From assembly GCA_021737945.1 (NCBI GenBank), contig JAIPCX010000008.1, positions 1 to 64,000 of the forward strand: a DNA stretch of 64,000 nt, read 5' to 3'. Shown piece by piece: positions 45,408 to 55,224 of this stretch. The notes under the pieces are model-generated. The model was not told the DNA's origin, did no database searches, and saw only the letters and a list, made by a program, of their open reading frames with translations. Made by a program: the position numbers and the translations under genes. Source of the stretch: Polynucleobacter sp. (GTDB lineage Bacteria > Pseudomonadota > Gammaproteobacteria > Burkholderiales > Burkholderiaceae_D). The first letter of the stretch is position 1; each line of letters begins with the position of its first letter.

Positions 45408-48400
45408 GTCTCAGCAATCTCCTCGTCCGTGGTATCTCCGAAAGGCTGTCCAGAAGCAACCCAGTCATCATAAGATTGCCGGGCTTCGCGAGTGTTGCCA
45501 GCTTTGGCTTGGCGGCTCCAGGCCATTCGGCAAGCTTGCTCCTGCAATACATGCAGGACCTCTGCTCTTTCGGACGGATCATCAAAGCCAATACAAGTTA
45601 GGAACGCATCATCGAGTCGACGACGGTCTTCCCGCATAACCTCGTCGTAAATCATAAGAATCGGGCGATCACAAATCGCCATGAAAGCATCCATCAACGC
45701 GTCAATGCCGGGAGCATTTGAGGTTACGATCGGCAAGCGCTTTGCCTCATATACCTTCAGGTCAAGCATCCCTTGTCCAAAGTTTGCTCGGCCGTGCACT
45801 TCACGCGCAACCATTCCGAAAGTCGAGATGAGACTGGCCGTAATCAATGGACCCGCAGTAGGATCTTTCGAAGCGTTAAGCGGGTATACAGCGTACAGGC
45901 GATTGTCGATGTGTACATCTCCGTCAAGCCATGCAGCAACTGATCGTCTCTTATAGGCCATAGGCATCGCGACACTTGCGTGCTCATGGATGCCTAACTG
46001 ATACCAAGGGTTTCTACCCCTTGTAGTGGGACGTAGGTGGAATCCTTCATTCTCACCCCAATGCACGTATGCTGATGTACTGAGATCATTAACTCTTTGA
46101 GGGTTGATCCGAACCAATCTGTAGGCAGCGTGTTCTGGTTTCAGCCTTGGCTGAACAACCTCTCGGGACTTAACAAAAACCGGTTCCATAATACAATCCA
46201 AACCAATTTGTCGAGTGTTGCCGTCATCGCATCTAACAACAGCGGCATTGCCGCTAAATGACAAGACGCGAACATAGAAGAAATCATTCGCGCCAGTTGT
46301 ATAACCTCTCTTCACAGTAGCGACCTGCCCAAGAGGAACGAGAGAACAATCAGCTTGCCTCAATATACGCTCGTAAACATCTGGAGCACGGAAGTACTTT
46401 CCGCCCCACTTATCACCCACAAAGTCTTGTGCTCCCCGGCGATCTGGATCTCCTAGGCCATCGCGCCAGAGATCGGCTCTGGTCTTTAGAATTTTCCGAC
46501 TAAGTTCAGGCACAGCAACCGCGTCATCAAACTGAGCTTTTAACTGCACGAAGGCTGTTTCTGCCGCGTCGCTTGGGCGCCCCTTTTTGCAAAAACTGAT
46601 AATCGTATTAATTTCCGCGCTCGTAAACTGCTTCTCGTATGCACTGTCGAGAATAGTAAGAATTTGTGTCTCCAACAAGAGGTGCCGCTGCAGGTCTCCT
46701 CCAAAGTCAACGTCCAACCAGCTGTTTGAACAAACGAAGACATCGATTCCACCAGGACGGGTTAGTTGCAGCGCCCTCGCATAGAACGAGCAATAAAGAT
46801 CTGACCGCCTCGTCACAACTCCTGAATACATTCGCACGTACTCTGCCTTTGCGGTCTCCTCAATTTCCTCGTTTCGAACGTATGGCGGATTAGCCAAAAT
46901 GACATCAAAGCCGCCTGCCCTACCATCCCGTTCAACAAATACCTCTGCAAACTCGACACGCCAATCGAAGGCACTTGGCGGGCATGGAGCATTTTGCTCT
47001 GCTGTAAACCGAAGTGCATCGAGATTCTCATCGATTTGCCTTTTTAGGTCGGCCTTGTTCGAGGTGTCATATGGATCAGAATACTTAGTTTTGAGTTGCG
47101 CAAGTCTGTCAGCTTCTTCGTGGATAGCTTTTAGGAATAGGTCTCCAGCGCTGCTTGGATCCGGAGCCAAGAGCGTATCTCCCGCCGCAATTTTGTATTC
47201 GAGATTCGGCAAGGGCTCGGACTCAACCATGTCTACCGCGACAGAGAGCCAGAATCGAAGGCGTGCCATGTTGGCGGCGAACTCTTGAAGATCGACCCCG
47301 TAGATGGCGTTTTGAAGTAAAAGGAGTTTGCGCTTATAGTCGGACCGGGCCGCATCGGTGCCTTCGGCGACCTTACTGTCGAGGACTTTGAGCACTTCGT
47401 TCAACTCGTGCAGCATACCGACAAGATAGGCCCCAGAGCCGCAAGCCGGATCACAAACCTTCACATTTTCGACCGCGTGCTTTAGCTTAGCGAGTGGGAT
47501 GTCCGTTCCTGAGAGGGTGTGACGATCAACGAGTGCTTCAACATCGACGCGGCCGGCGAAAGGTTCGAGATAGACTTTGAGCGCTTCGCGGCACATGAAC
47601 CGTACGATATTTCGGGGGGTGTAATAAGACCCAGTTGCATGGCGTGGATCTTCCCCTCGGCGCCGAGATGTCTCCTGCGACTCACGAAGGGTCATCAACT
47701 CCTCAAAGACGAGACCAAGCATTTCGGGATCGACCGCGACTTCGACGTCATCGGGAGTCGATTCGCTGATCGTAAAATTGAACCGACGGAACACTCCATC
47801 GGGGCCAATCAGTTCCCTATAGAATGAGTTTGGGAGTTTGGTCCAGCCGAGGTTGGCGTATTTCCCGCTCTGCTGTTCATACTTGCCCGCCTCAAAGAGA
47901 CTCCCGTGCAGATACGGCACTGTGCCGATTCGTTGGAGGTTGGCGTCGCTATTCCGTATCTTGTCATCCGGCTCGCAAAGCCCCTGAAAGAAGAGTTGCC
48001 GCATCCGTTCGTGAAAGTCGAAATCATTTCCCCGAGGGTCGGCCTCGTCGTAGAGCGCGAACAAGTACTCCTTTGCTCGGCCTTCGCCCCGGGGGCCAGG
48101 AGGAATTAGCCAACCCTTCTTCTGCATGAGAGCCAGGAAGAGTAGCCGGTTGACGACGGTCTGGAGCATGAGCCGAGCCGCCTCCTCACCTTGATCGACA
48201 AGCTTCTGGTCCTTTCTTGTCTCACTGACCAAGATGATTGCGTCCAGGTACTTTTCGAACACTGCCTTGATCCCTTGGAAGAACTCCTTCTGGACCTTTT
48301 CGACGTTCCAGGCGTCCTGCCAAGTCTTGGCGTCCCAGTCCCAACCACCGGTTGAACGTTCCGACGGCATCTTAAGGGCGGGTAGATTGAGTTCACGAAG

Positions 48401-48781
48401 CGTACGAGTCGCGTCTTCCTCTCCATTAGCCCATCCGAATGCTTGGAGCTTGGGCTGACGACCCTCCTGCTCAACAAAGCGGCAAAAGCGCATGTCTAGA
48501 TAACCGTTGGAGGCGACAATGAAGACAATGTCAGAGATGGTCTTGCCCTGGAACCGGGCACGGTTACGCATGACGGCCCGTATGCCCCGCAAGATCTCTC
48601 GAAGCCGCCCCCTCTTGAAGTCACCATCTGTCTCGACGAGCATGACGGGATGCGGATCGTCGGCCCCGAATGGAACAATCTGACTGACATTTGCCTTAAC
48701 ATCTCGCTCGTCAAGCCTAATGTCGTATGTGAAAGGGTCTTGGGGATCTACAGACGGCCACCCGAGCTTATGACGAAGCAA
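45404..48781 (-). CDS. Eco57I-like N6-adenine DNA methyltransferase (PglX/type IIG-like)
   Basis: A large class I adenine methyltransferase, 1125 aa from a TTG start. Motif I is VCDPACGSGAYLVGML (residues 444-450) and catalytic motif IV is ANPPYVRNEEI (631-634). The N-terminal 440 residues are helical and family-typical, with HATGSYYTPRNIVRFMCREA just before the catalytic domain. The C-terminal third has TaqI/Eco57I-type target-recognition character. I see no PD-(D/E)xK site. The 4-base overlap with the 5mC gene shows one operon. An ATG at 48847, one base after the helicase stop, would be the expected start, but that frame hits TAA at 48823-48821; see findings. Confidence 0.88.
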   Translation of the reverse strand: MLRHKLGWPSVDPQDPFTYDIRLDERDVKANVSQIVPFGADDPHPVMLVETDGDFKRGRLREILRGIRAVMRNRARFQGKTISDIVFIVASNGYLDMRFCRFVEQEGRQPKLQAFGWANGEEDATRTLRELNLPALKMPSERSTGGWDWDAKTWQDAWNVEKVQKEFFQGIKAVFEKYLDAIILVSETRKDQKLVDQGEEAARLMLQTVVNRLLFLALMQKKGWLIPPGPRGEGRAKEYLFALYDEADPRGNDFDFHERMRQLFFQGLCEPDDKIRNSDANLQRIGTVPYLHGSLFEAGKYEQQSGKYANLGWTKLPNSFYRELIGPDGVFRRFNFTISESTPDDVEVAVDPEMLGLVFEELMTLRESQETSRRRGEDPRHATGSYYTPRNIVRFMCREALKVYLEPFAGRVDVEALVDRHTLSGTDIPLAKLKHAVENVKVCDPACGSGAYLVGMLHELNEVLKVLDSKVAEGTDAARSDYKRKLLLLQNAIYGVDLQEFAANMARLRFWLSVAVDMVESEPLPNLEYKIAAGDTLLAPDPSSAGDLFLKAIHEEADRLAQLKTKYSDPYDTSNKADLKRQIDENLDALRFTAEQNAPCPPSAFDWRVEFAEVFVERDGRAGGFDVILANPPYVRNEEIEETAKAEYVRMYSGVVTRRSDLYCSFYARALQLTRPGGIDVFVCSNSWLDVDFGGDLQRHLLLETQILTILDSAYEKQFTSAEINTIISFCKKGRPSDAAETAFVQLKAQFDDAVAVPELSRKILKTRADLWRDGLGDPDRRGAQDFVGDKWGGKYFRAPDVYERILRQADCSLVPLGQVATVKRGYTTGANDFFYVRVLSFSGNAAVVRCDDGNTRQIGLDCIMEPVFVKSREVVQPRLKPEHAAYRLVRINPQRVNDLSTSAYVHWGENEGFHLRPTTRGRNPWYQLGIHEHASVAMPMAYKRRSVAAWLDGDVHIDNRLYAVYPLNASKDPTAGPLITASLISTFGMVAREVHGRANFGQGMLDLKVYEAKRLPIVTSNAPGIDALMDAFMAICDRPILMIYDEVMREDRRRLDDAFLTCIGFDDPSERAEVLHVLQEQACRMAWSRQAKAGNTREARQSYDDWVASGQPFGDTTDEEIAET

Positions 48782-48848
48782 TCTAAATAGTCCCGCGCGG
48801 TCGCCAACGAGTTTTAGATCTTAGGATGTAATTTCTATGGAGCGCATA

Positions 48849-51800
48849 TCAGTTCTTTACTCTGAGTTCCATCATGCAGCTGAGCATAGGGACAATGGTC
48901 GCGGGTAGCCCGTTACCACCCACCTCAGAAAACTGCTGCCGGATTTGGTTCTTGATCACCTTGAGGGACGACTTTACATATTCCTCTGACGTAGGATCTC
49001 CTGAAGGCTCGCCGGGAGTGGTGTTCCGCAATAAGTTCAGCACTCTCGGGGAATCAAGATCAACCTTGCCATCGGCCCAAAGGATCCCCAAAACCGGGCG
49101 GCCGATAAGGTCCTTAAATCGCTTTCGATCGTCGTCCGTAGTTTCTGCTTTGGCGGTCATAACGTAACATGCAAAAAAGCCGTTCTTTGGTGCGTTGGCC
49201 CAGACACCAAAGGCGCCTTCCGGGATGTCTTCAATCTCCTCCAGAGGAGCCTTGTTCGATTGGGCGGTTAGTTTGACGTAGTCCTCTAGTGCTTGGTCAA
49301 ACGAAGTGACGGCACCTTCGTAGAGAGCGTCCCATTTCTCGATGTCGCTGTTGAATTCTCTAAGATTTCCTGCCGGATCGGTTGGCTTGAAGAAACTAAG
49401 GTCGAGACCGACTGTTTTGCTAATAGCTAGCGTTCGATTCTCGACGGTACCGACGAGGTTAATAATCTTCTCGATCTGCTTTGGCGGAAGTACGTTGAAG
49501 ATCTCGAATTCGTGAGCATGGGGAGTCTTTATAGGGTCAATCCGACGATCGACGCGACCTATTCTTTGGATGAGCCTAACCGGGTTCCAGTGAATGTCGT
49601 AGTTCAAGACGGCATGAGCCTCTTGTAGGTTGACACCCTCCGCCAGAACGTCGGTCGAGATGAGCACGTCGATGCGGTCCGGAACGGAGCGGGCCCAATG
49701 CTCCGGCTTATCATTGTAGCTAGGGCAGAACGCGTGGAGGATTGATGCCCGTGTTCCGACAACGCGAGAGTCGATACGGGCCACATTCCTTCTGGCGAGA
49801 CGCTTCGATAGCTCAATCTGCAGATACTCCGCAGTTCTTTGGCTCTGAGTGAAGACGAGAATCTTATGCCCGTTTTGAGTCTGCTCGTCGATGAGCTTGC
49901 CGATTTGTTCTAGCTTCGGATCTTCTTGCCTTCTGGCTTCGAGAGTCTTGTCGTGAATAAGCTTGAGGTAACCAAGGTCGGCGACAATATCGGTGAGCCA
50001 CTTCTCAGTAAAGAAGTCAGAATCCTTAAATTCCGCCAACTTCTGCCGTAATCCCCGTGAGCGAACCACATGATCAAGCCATGCGTCCACTTCGTCCTCC
50101 GAAGTTGGATCAGCCGTATCAGCTTCCGAATCCGAATCCTCCTCATCTATAAATTCTGCTTCTTGCTTAAAGAGTGGTGTCCTAACCCAGTGGATATGGT
50201 CTTGGATCAGGTTATCGGCTTCCTCGCCAAAGACATGCCGCAGTCGCGCAATCAATCCAGTCCCAAGGCTCTGAATAATCCCTTGGAAGGCAGCTGGGCT
50301 GCTCTCTAACTGCTTAAGCGCATTTGCGAAGACCAACTTGGCCAGATGGACTTCCATATGATAAGTCTTCGTCACACCCGCCGAGCCTGGTCGTCGGTAC
50401 TGCTCGGTCAAGAACGCAGCTAGCTTTAATCCCTTAGTTCCACGCTGTAGTTTGTCAAGGACACTGGATAAGTGAGCCTCCCTGTTTTTCAGCCCTGCCT
50501 TCTCGACGCGCTCCAGCTCATTCCGCATTAACTCGATCAAATGAACCCCGGGACGGAAAGTCTTGTCAGCCGTCTGAATAAGTTCTGCGAATCCACCAGC
50601 ATCATTTGAGAGTTTAACCTCGATGCAGTGCGGCGGTTTTCGATGCGGAAACCTGAGATCTTTACCAACCGACGTAGCGAGACGCCGGCAAGTTTGTCGG
50701 CTTCTCTGGATCACCACACTTTCTAAGATGTCGTTGAGTGACACTGAAGGAGATTTGAACAAGTCAAGCGACATTTGCCCTTCGTCAGGATTGTGGTCAT
50801 CGCGGTTGCCGTCAAGCTCCTTCGCATACCGTCTAATCTGACCGATACTGTAACCAACGAGTGATCCGCTCTCATGCGTTATCAAAGCAAGTTGAGCCGA
50901 AAGATCTTGATAGGCCGTGTTTATTGGTGTCGCAGTTAAGAGCACTATTTTCTTCGCCCTTCCCTCGAATCTATCAACGATTTGGAGTAGGTTTTTGTAA
51001 CGATTCGCGCTCGTCGTCCTGAAGTTGTGGGATTCGTCGACCACGACCACGTTGGATCGCTGAAAAAGTTCTCGAACGAGTTCTTGCTTGTCTTTAAGAG
51101 ATTGCACAACGTTCTCTGCGCCATCAATATAAGGCTCAAATCCAAGCTCCGTCATTGCGATAGCGTGGATCGTCCCAAATGGGGCCAGGTATCGACGAAG
51201 GTATTTCTTAAGGTAACCCTCCCAAGTTGATTTTAGGATGTTTTTTGGAGCGACAAGGAGTATGTTGTCGAGGTTGCCTCGCTCGTCTCCTCGCGCCAAA
51301 GACTCCATCACAGCAAGGGCGATAAAGCTCTTACCGAGTCCGACGCCATCGCACACCATCACACCTTCGTGACGCTCCAGGATTTGCAACGCTCGTCTGA
51401 ATCCTTCGTACTGATGTGGGTCAAGTATTGGAACGATAATAGAGTTATCATAATGAGGATGAGTGCCTTGAGTTTCATCTCCCCAGAGTTTTAGGGCTTT
51501 GCAGTAGATGAGAAATGGCTCGTACATCCGCGTATGCCGCAAAGCCTCTTTGAGTAAATCCTCGGTGACATCGTCTAACTCTGCTTCAAGCCATCTCGCT
51601 TCAAACCACTCGGACAAATGCGCCGCCTGTTCTCGGGAAAGCTCGACATTTAGTTCGATATTCTGCGTTAGCCCAAGCCGAGTAAAGTTGCCGCTTCCGA
51701 TCAGCCCCACTTTTTCTGGAGAGACGGTTCGGTCTATCAAATAGGCTTTTGCGTGAAACTTATCTCTTTTGTAGCAGCGGACCTGAAGTGCCTTTCGCTC

Positions 51801-52109
51801 AATAAGATCTTCTATTACCTTGAGGCGCCACAAAAATGGGTCTTCTTCGCGCCTCGCTTGTAAGTCAATTTCGGACCTTGCACGAAAGGCTGCAATCAAA
51901 AACAGCCTTGATTTCGCACTCGCCTCATCTCCAAACAGTAAGCGAACAGTTTTTAGGTTTCGAAGAGGTGATTCAAGGAGGTTAAAGGCATCTAGCGAGA
52001 AGTAGGCAGAAGCAATACTGATCGAGGTACCAGTTTCTGATAACTCTAGTACAGCTTTTAAAAGCTTGTTCTCTCCAAGATTGTCAACAATGCTTGATGT
52101 TCGGTTCAT
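48849..52109 (-). CDS. PLD-nuclease/SNF2-family helicase fusion
   Basis: A 1086-aa protein fusing an N-terminal phospholipase D-type nuclease domain to an SF2/SNF2 helicase (numbering below from the TTG at 52118). The PLD motif is KFHAKAYLIDR (H122, K124, D129) followed by GSGNFTRLG. Helicase motifs: I, CDGVGLGKSFIAL (about 256-268); II, VVVDESHNFR (361-364); III, LLTATPINTAY (about 393-403); V, DVLAEGVNLQEA; VI, QRIGRVDRRID. Only one HKD motif is seen, so it likely acts as a dimer. It heads a minus-strand operon with two DNA methyltransferases, which indicates ATP-dependent restriction. ATG 52109 is preferred over TTG 52118. Confidence 0.9.
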   Translation of the reverse strand: MNRTSSIVDNLGENKLLKAVLELSETGTSISIASAYFSLDAFNLLESPLRNLKTVRLLFGDEASAKSRLFLIAAFRARSEIDLQARREEDPFLWRLKVIEDLIERKALQVRCYKRDKFHAKAYLIDRTVSPEKVGLIGSGNFTRLGLTQNIELNVELSREQAAHLSEWFEARWLEAELDDVTEDLLKEALRHTRMYEPFLIYCKALKLWGDETQGTHPHYDNSIIVPILDPHQYEGFRRALQILERHEGVMVCDGVGLGKSFIALAVMESLARGDERGNLDNILLVAPKNILKSTWEGYLKKYLRRYLAPFGTIHAIAMTELGFEPYIDGAENVVQSLKDKQELVRELFQRSNVVVVDESHNFRTTSANRYKNLLQIVDRFEGRAKKIVLLTATPINTAYQDLSAQLALITHESGSLVGYSIGQIRRYAKELDGNRDDHNPDEGQMSLDLFKSPSVSLNDILESVVIQRSRQTCRRLATSVGKDLRFPHRKPPHCIEVKLSNDAGGFAELIQTADKTFRPGVHLIELMRNELERVEKAGLKNREAHLSSVLDKLQRGTKGLKLAAFLTEQYRRPGSAGVTKTYHMEVHLAKLVFANALKQLESSPAAFQGIIQSLGTGLIARLRHVFGEEADNLIQDHIHWVRTPLFKQEAEFIDEEDSDSEADTADPTSEDEVDAWLDHVVRSRGLRQKLAEFKDSDFFTEKWLTDIVADLGYLKLIHDKTLEARRQEDPKLEQIGKLIDEQTQNGHKILVFTQSQRTAEYLQIELSKRLARRNVARIDSRVVGTRASILHAFCPSYNDKPEHWARSVPDRIDVLISTDVLAEGVNLQEAHAVLNYDIHWNPVRLIQRIGRVDRRIDPIKTPHAHEFEIFNVLPPKQIEKIINLVGTVENRTLAISKTVGLDLSFFKPTDPAGNLREFNSDIEKWDALYEGAVTSFDQALEDYVKLTAQSNKAPLEEIEDIPEGAFGVWANAPKNGFFACYVMTAKAETTDDDRKRFKDLIGRPVLGILWADGKVDLDSPRVLNLLRNTTPGEPSGDPTSEEYVKSSLKVIKNQIRQQFSEVGGNGLPATIVPMLSCMMELRVKN

Positions 52110-52879
52110 TTTGCTCAATCACCATGATTTGGGCGTTAACCTGAATCTTATGGACAGATCAATTTTTGTTTTTAGCCCTGTTGCTTGGTTTGTGTTCACT
52201 TAGTTTCCTGCAAAAATTCATTTGTGAAAGTCGGCCCAGACTTTAGGCTGATCCGAATGTCTATGTCTCACTGAGAGAACCACCAACTACTAACAGTCAT
52301 GTAGGCTAAAATCTATTTGACCCTCGCCATCCTGTAAATGGATTACTCGGTGGCCTGAGAAAGTAGGCGAATATCCGATGGTCATGATGGCGTTTTCCTT
52401 CAACCCCAGTTACCGCTTTTATACGTCAATCCAAATCTCGATATCCTCCAGCTGAAATCAACATTCTCCAGCAACCATTAAGACCAGAAGCTTGTCATAT
52501 TGGGCGAGTATTAGATTGTCTTTACGTCCGTGCTAGGAACCTTGCAGCTTTGCGGACGGTCTTGACAAGCATTGGCTGTTGGCTACAGACCCTCACTAAA
52601 ACAATGGATTTAAACAGTATAGTAGAAGACTGGGCAAGCAAGTCCATTTTCAGCGGAAAGATTATTTTGTATTCCGGCAGGATCACTATTTGAGCTACTG
52701 GTAAGCTAAGCTGAGCTAATGTTTGAAAATCATCTAGAGTTGGGTCGACGCATATACCAACCTGCCTGCCGGGCAAGGTGAATTACATATCGGTCTTAGT
52801 TTAGCCTGCGGTATGCATTGCTTGCAATAAATTCAACCATAAAACTTAACCATCTATAGAATTAATTTTAAAAAATTAC
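52110..52879. other. 770-base gap within the defence island
   Basis: No confident gene. An 84-codon frame on the minus strand (52522-52776) and a partly overlapping plus-strand frame have no recognised family or good ribosome binding site. The segment looks like decayed coding or insertion-sequence DNA separating the GC-richer methylation module from the AT-rich DUF2130 gene. Confidence 0.45.
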
Positions 52880-54169
52880 TCATTTTCCGTCTTCGGCTCT
52901 ATTACCTTCAATAAGGTTAAATTTATCTGCCATAGTGGGGTTTCCGCGTGTAAGCTTTTTAACTGTAAGATCCTCGGCTTTATCATTAGCAAGACGTAAA
53001 TTATTTGCAGACTTGTGAAGCGCCTCCTTGGTTTTTTCAAGGTCTTTAATAGCTTCGTCAATTCTTTTAATAGCTTCTTCAAAGCCCTCGGAAGCTAGTC
53101 GCCAGTTTCGACCAAATGTTGTTTTGAAATCTTCCAGCTTATCTTCAAATTCAGTGATATCAAGATTTTGGGCTTTGACAAGCGCTAATTCGGTCTTATA
53201 TGACATCGACTTGAGTGCGGCATTTCGTAGCAAAGTAATGATTTGAATGAAAAACTGAGGACGAATGACATACATCTTTGGATAACGATAAGACACATCA
53301 ATGATTCCTGTGTTGAATAACTCACTTTCTGGCTCTAGCATCGAAACCAAAACTGCGTATTCGCAGTTTTTTTCGTTTCTATCTTTATCTAACTCCTTTA
53401 AGAAGTCCTCATTCTTTTTCTTGGTAGCAGTTTCTTCGCCTTCGTTCTTCATTTCAAACATGATCGAAACGATCTCAAGGCCAGAAAGATCGCACTGTTT
53501 AAAGATGTAATCCCCTTTACTACCTGTTCGCGCATCGTTATCTTTTTCAAAATAAGCATTAGGAAATGCAGTTGCCCTTATGAGATTGAACTCCGTCTCA
53601 CAGTGTTGCTCTAGTGTTTCGCCAAGCATCTTTGTTGAGAGCCGAGTCTTCATATCACGAAGCCTTTCAATTTCCTCATTTCGGTCTTTAATCTGAATTT
53701 CATACCTTTCTCTGAGAGAACTTTCCGCGAGCTGCTTCTCTAATTCCAGTTGTTTAAACCCATTTTTGAAGTCATCACGTTCTTTTGTAACGTCATTTAC
53801 AGCCTGAGTTACGGCAATCGTTTGAGCCATTTCCTTTGCTTTAAGTTCTGCAATTAATGCGTCACGTTCCTTTTCAATTGTAATTAAGGCTGTTGTAACT
53901 GCTTGAGTTTGAGCAAGTTTGCTAGCTTCAAGTTGGAAATTTAAATTTTGGATTTCAGTATTTTTTTCATAAGCAGTCCTTTGAATTTCAGCTTGCGCTT
54001 TAGCCTCTGCAAGGTCAACAGCTGCATTTCTTTCTTCCCAAGCAGCATCAAGCCTGTCCTTCAACTGCTTTTCAAACTCTTTATCGTGCACTTGCTTCAA
54101 TATTTCCGCATAACCAGACTCATCAACCTTAAAAGCTTTTGAACAATGTGGGCAGATGATTTCGTTCAT
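52880..54169 (-). CDS. DUF2130 domain protein
   Basis: A 429-aa protein of the DUF2130 family. N-terminal zinc-binding-like CPHCSKAF (Cys6, Cys9 region) is followed by a long coiled coil (about 20-190, rich in Ala, Glu, Gln and Lys). A conserved C-terminal domain has [40 protein letters not shown] and [20 protein letters not shown]. The family's role is not established; the C-terminal domain has a nuclease-like look (RmuC-like arrangement). GAGGAAA precedes the ATG. It is AT-rich like the plus-strand module it faces, and diverges from it. Confidence 0.85.
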   Translation of the reverse strand: MNEIICPHCSKAFKVDESGYAEILKQVHDKEFEKQLKDRLDAAWEERNAAVDLAEAKAQAEIQRTAYEKNTEIQNLNFQLEASKLAQTQAVTTALITIEKERDALIAELKAKEMAQTIAVTQAVNDVTKERDDFKNGFKQLELEKQLAESSLRERYEIQIKDRNEEIERLRDMKTRLSTKMLGETLEQHCETEFNLIRATAFPNAYFEKDNDARTGSKGDYIFKQCDLSGLEIVSIMFEMKNEGEETATKKKNEDFLKELDKDRNEKNCEYAVLVSMLEPESELFNTGIIDVSYRYPKMYVIRPQFFIQIITLLRNAALKSMSYKTELALVKAQNLDITEFEDKLEDFKTTFGRNWRLASEGFEEAIKRIDEAIKDLEKTKEALHKSANNLRLANDKAEDLTVKKLTRGNPTMADKFNLIEGNRAEDGK

Positions 54170-54696
54170 ATTGTTTTCCTCTAAGGGGTATTTATAGTTT
54201 TGTTAAAATAACTTTAGGTTAATAAGAAGAAATTCCTTGGCCTTAGTCTTGGTATTAATAATTATGACTTTCAAAAAGCGCATTAATCCGCTGAGTAGCG
54301 GCTTTGCGTGGATATCGGCGAAACTCGAGATGTATGGTTAACACCGGCTCTTAGACATATTATTCTTTCATCTAAGCTCAAAAAATGAGCTAGCAGATCT
54401 TTATAATATCTAGTCTATCGAAAAAGAGGTAAAGTAATATTTTACGAAAAATTATTAACCACATCGCTCGAGCAAACGAGAGTAAAACGATCCAAAATTT
54501 GTTCAAAAGAACATATATTTTTGATATCAGTAGTCCTAATATCTTTGTGGATCAACCACAACTTATTCGTGTAAATCTTTTTTTCTTCAAGTTTGTCACT
54601 TATGCTTTATTAGCTGTGATTTTTGTGGCAACACAGATTCAGAAAACGGTGCAGTTTTGGAACGTATTTCAGTTGATAGTTCGATAGGGATTAAAA
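54170..54696. other. divergent promoter region, DUF2130 gene and ATPase operon
   Basis: AT-rich, no convincing gene; a 62-codon frame at 54499-54687 starts only with TTG and lacks a ribosome binding site. A 5-bp inverted repeat TGTTC-AAAA-GAACA (54500-54513) could be a regulator site. Promoters for both directions should lie here. Confidence 0.4.
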
Positions 54697-55218
54697 ATGT
54701 TGGAATCCAAAATAACCAGGGATTTACAAAAAATTACAGACCATGACTTCAACGACATACCTGATACAGCTCGTCAAATACTACGTGACTTGCTAGGTCG
54801 ACTTATACAGCGTGGATTCATGAATATCGAGGATTTATATGCGAATCCCATCATTTCCACAGCTAGCACTTCACCTATTGTTACCAGCGGTGGATTAGGA
54901 GGAAGTTATTTCAATTTAATCCCCTCATCACCCAATCAGCCCGCAACGTGCACACCATTATTGATAGCAATATCTAAGCGGCACCTACCAGGCTTCAACA
55001 TGGGCAGAGTTCTACGCCTGGTCCGTGAGCACTTAGTCGAGTGCGGTACCGGGACTCAGCCATTACTTAACCGAACACTAATTATATTTACTGACCACCT
55101 AGACAGGCGTGCTTTATTCGAAAGTCGACTCGATATTCAGCAACACTCCTTACATGGTGGACTTAAATATGCGCTAGTTGTTTGGGGTGGGCAAAGCTGG
55201 AGGCGTGAATATTTTTAA
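54697..55218 (+). CDS. unknown protein (173 aa), first gene of ATPase operon
   Basis: Unrecognised 173-aa soluble protein. The N-terminal part is helical (TARQILRDLLGRLIQRGFM), a Ser/Thr/Pro-rich stretch follows (about 55-80), and the C-terminal part looks alpha/beta (LVREHLVECGTGTQPL, TLIIFTDHLDRRALFE, LKYALVVWGGQSW). AGGGA precedes the ATG. The giant ATPase gene begins six bases after its stop, so the two are co-translated. A role as sensor, adaptor or effector of the ATPase is inferred from position only. Confidence 0.65.
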   Translation: MLESKITRDLQKITDHDFNDIPDTARQILRDLLGRLIQRGFMNIEDLYANPIISTASTSPIVTSGGLGGSYFNLIPSSPNQPATCTPLLIAISKRHLPGFNMGRVLRLVREHLVECGTGTQPLLNRTLIIFTDHLDRRALFESRLDIQQHSLHGGLKYALVVWGGQSWRREYF

Positions 55219-55224
55219 AAGTAA

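Noticed and set aside
44885-45601. 238-codon plus-strand frame over the two methyltransferase genes
   Set aside because: Antisense to two clearly conserved methyltransferases; the translation has no domain-like pattern.
44166-52109. Complete DISARM system
   Set aside because: SNF2 helicase, PLD and both methylase types are present, but drmA and drmB (DUF1998) are not in the window and PLD is fused to the helicase.
52522-52776. 84-codon minus-strand frame
   Set aside because: No ribosome binding site, no recognised motif, and both strands are partly open; kept only as a possible remnant within the gap entry.
54499-54687. 62-codon membrane-like plus-strand frame
   Set aside because: TTG start only, no Shine-Dalgarno, AT-rich sequence that favours hydrophobic codons by chance.
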